6,037 nt of DNA, from assembly GCA_016184445.1 (NCBI GenBank), contig JACPCT010000033.1, positions 1 to 6,037 on the forward strand, given 5' to 3'. Position 1 is the stretch's first letter; each line of letters starts with the position of its first letter. Origin of the DNA: Candidatus Tectimicrobiota bacterium. GTDB taxonomy: Bacteria > UBA8248. Below, piece after piece: positions 5,104 to 6,037 of this stretch. A program made the translations under genes and the position numbers. The notes under the pieces are model-generated. The model made no database searches. It was not told where the DNA came from and saw only the letters and a list, made by a program, of their open reading frames with translations.

Positions 5104-6037
5104 AAAACTCGGCCTTGGACTTCTTGCCGCCCTGGATGATCTCCACCGAATAGGGTTTCGGCGCGCCCGAGGGCCTCGGGGCGCTGCCCCCTTTGTCCCT
5201 GCCCTCGCGCAGCAGATCGGTCACCCCGACCGGCTTCAACTCCTCGTTCTCCTTGTCCAGGGGATTGCGCAGGGAGAGCCACAGCTTGCCCGCCGCCGAG
5301 GCGAGGGCGAGCCGGTCGCTCTGCGCGGGGCTCACGAGCAAGGTGACGACAGCCACCGGGATGCGGTCCTTCGCGGCGCCCGTCTCCCGGACGCCGCCGG
5401 CGGCGAGCACCTCGATGTCCTGGAGGATGGTCCGGGTGACGGTGGTCTTCTGGGTGCCGGTGGCGTTCTGGCGGGGAACCTCGATCTCGAAAGTGCCGTG
5501 CACGTCCACCCGGTTGCCCGGCAGCAGGAAGCCGGCCACGCCGGTCACATCGGTCACGCTGATCGAGAAGGCGCGCCTCCCCTGCGGGATGCGGCCCGAG
5601 AGGCTCTCCCCGCCCATGCCCGTGCCGGCGGGCTTCTCTCTCGCCGGCGCCGCTTGGGCGGGCGGGGGAGCGGAGGACCGCTTGAACACGTCGTCCACCG
5701 TCACGGGATTGATCTGGGCCAGGGCCTTGTCGCGCGGGTTCCGCATCGAGAGCCATAGGGAGCCCGACGTCCCCGCGAGGGCGAGCTTGGCGCTCTCCTC
5801 GGGGGTCAGCAGGAGGGTCACCATGGGCACGGACACCCCGCTCTTCTTCTTGCCCGCCTCCTGCACCCCGCCCGCGGCCAGGACCTCCACGTTCTGGAGG
5901 ATGGCCTGGGTGACCGGGGTCTTCCGCGTGCCGGTGCCCCGCTCGGAGGGCACCTCCATGTCGAAAGTCGCATAGACGTCCACCCGGCTCCCCGGGAGGA
6001 GGAAGCCCGCCACCCCCGTCACGTCGTTCACGCGGAT
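5102..6037 (-). CDS. cpaB: Flp pilus assembly protein CpaB/RcpC with tandem duplicated RcpC domain (5' end outside window)
   Basis: This is the periplasmic Flp/Tad pilus protein that in known systems works with the CpaC/RcpA secretin. The reading frame stays open through the right edge (first visible codons ATC CGC GTG), so the true start, the N-terminal membrane anchor and most or all of the SAF domain lie outside. The 311 visible residues contain the family hallmark GVAGFLLPGxRVDV twice, each followed by an ILQ-(N/D)-(V/I)-EVLAAGG strand and a VTLL...LALA...LWLS(M/L)RNP segment. The two copies are 158 residues apart, align without gaps over about 116 residues and match at about 67 positions by hand count. 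A 42-residue Pro/Ala/Gly-rich linker joins them; its end (IPQGRRAFSISV) is the usual lead-in to an RcpC domain. A charged tail of about 35 residues follows, ending at TAG (5104-5102). Family members normally have one such domain. The gene lies 12 bases upstream of cpaC. The family call is firm; the function of the second copy is unknown. Confidence 0.9.
   Translation of the reverse strand: MRVNDVTGVAGFLLPGSRVDVYATFDMEVPSERGTGTRKTPVTQAILQNVEVLAAGGVQEAGKKKSGVSVPMVTLLLTPEESAKLALAGTSGSLWLSMRNPRDKALAQINPVTVDDVFKRSSAPPPAQAAPAREKPAGTGMGGESLSGRIPQGRRAFSISVTDVTGVAGFLLPGNRVDVHGTFEIEVPRQNATGTQKTTVTRTILQDIEVLAAGGVRETGAAKDRIPVAVVTLLVSPAQSDRLALASAAGKLWLSLRNPLDKENEELKPVGVTDLLREGRDKGGSAPRPSGAPKPYSVEIIQGGKKSKAEF
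5207..5554 (-). repeat. RcpC domain copy 2 of an intragenic tandem repeat
   Basis: Second copy of the CpaB domain, from TDVTGVAGF to the residues just after VTDLL. It keeps the PGxRVDV, EVLAAGG, VTLL and LWLSLRNP signatures of copy 1. The 42-residue segment between the copies (5555-5680) is too short for another membrane anchor plus SAF domain. This therefore looks like an internal domain duplication and not a fusion of two whole cpaB genes. Confidence 0.85.
5681..6028 (-). repeat. RcpC domain copy 1 of an intragenic tandem repeat
   Basis: First visible copy of the duplicated CpaB domain, from NDVTGVAGF to the residues just after RNPRDK. It aligns without gaps to copy 2 at a constant offset of 474 bases (158 codons). 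The DNA is diverged but still similar: 6001-6037 and 5527-5563 differ at 6 of 37 positions. The copy probably extends a little beyond the window, since its lead-in strand is cut by the edge. Confidence 0.85.

Noticed and set aside
2727..5758. Two further long plus-strand frames (2727-4190 and 4352-5758) opposite cpaE, cpaC and cpaB.
   Set aside because: Same shadow composition (Gly, His, Leu, Gln-rich), no domain, no ribosome site, and full antisense overlap with clear genes.
5102..6031. cpaB starting at the GTG at 6031.
   Set aside because: The two codons before it, up to the window edge, are in frame and fit the lead-in of an RcpC domain (IRVNDVTGVAG). Starting at 6031 would remove the membrane anchor and the SAF domain, so the gene must begin beyond the window.

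Overview
The window holds six consecutive genes of a Flp (Tad) type IVc pilus assembly cluster. All lie on the minus strand and are transcribed from the right end of the window to the left. The order is cpaB (5' end off the right edge), cpaC, cpaE/tadZ, cpaF/tadA, tadB and tadC (3' end off the left edge). Neighbouring genes overlap by 4 bases or are separated by at most 12, so this looks like one polycistronic unit. No promoter, terminator, RNA gene, mobile element or CRISPR array is visible, and no stretch longer than 12 bases lacks a gene. The DNA is very GC-rich with strong G/C bias at third codon positions. This fits a GC-rich Gram-negative bacterium, because an outer-membrane secretin is present. 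The sequence does not support a more precise lineage.

Region by region: 5102-6037 is CpaB/RcpC, the periplasmic partner of the secretin. It carries two tandem copies of its C-terminal domain where one is usual. 3743-5089 is the CpaC/RcpA secretin. 2547-3746 is the CpaE/TadZ MinD-like localisation ATPase with a degenerate receiver domain. 1174-2550 is the CpaF/TadA secretion ATPase. Its catalytic core is intact, but a conserved part of the C-terminal tail appears to be deleted and the rest of the tail sits in another frame (1205-1345). 263-1201 is the inner-membrane platform protein TadB. 1-255 is the start of its partner TadC.

In known Flp/Tad systems, CpaC forms the outer-membrane pore and CpaB supports it in the periplasm. 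TadZ positions the machine, CpaF powers it from the cytoplasm, and TadB/TadC form the inner-membrane platform on which Flp pilin is assembled. Pilin, prepilin peptidase and pilotin genes are not in the window and would be expected outside it, most likely upstream of cpaB.

The known parts make an ordinary Tad locus rather than a new system. Two things deserve a second look: the internal duplication in CpaB, and the frameshift with apparent deletion in the CpaF C-terminus, which is either a real lesion or an assembly error.
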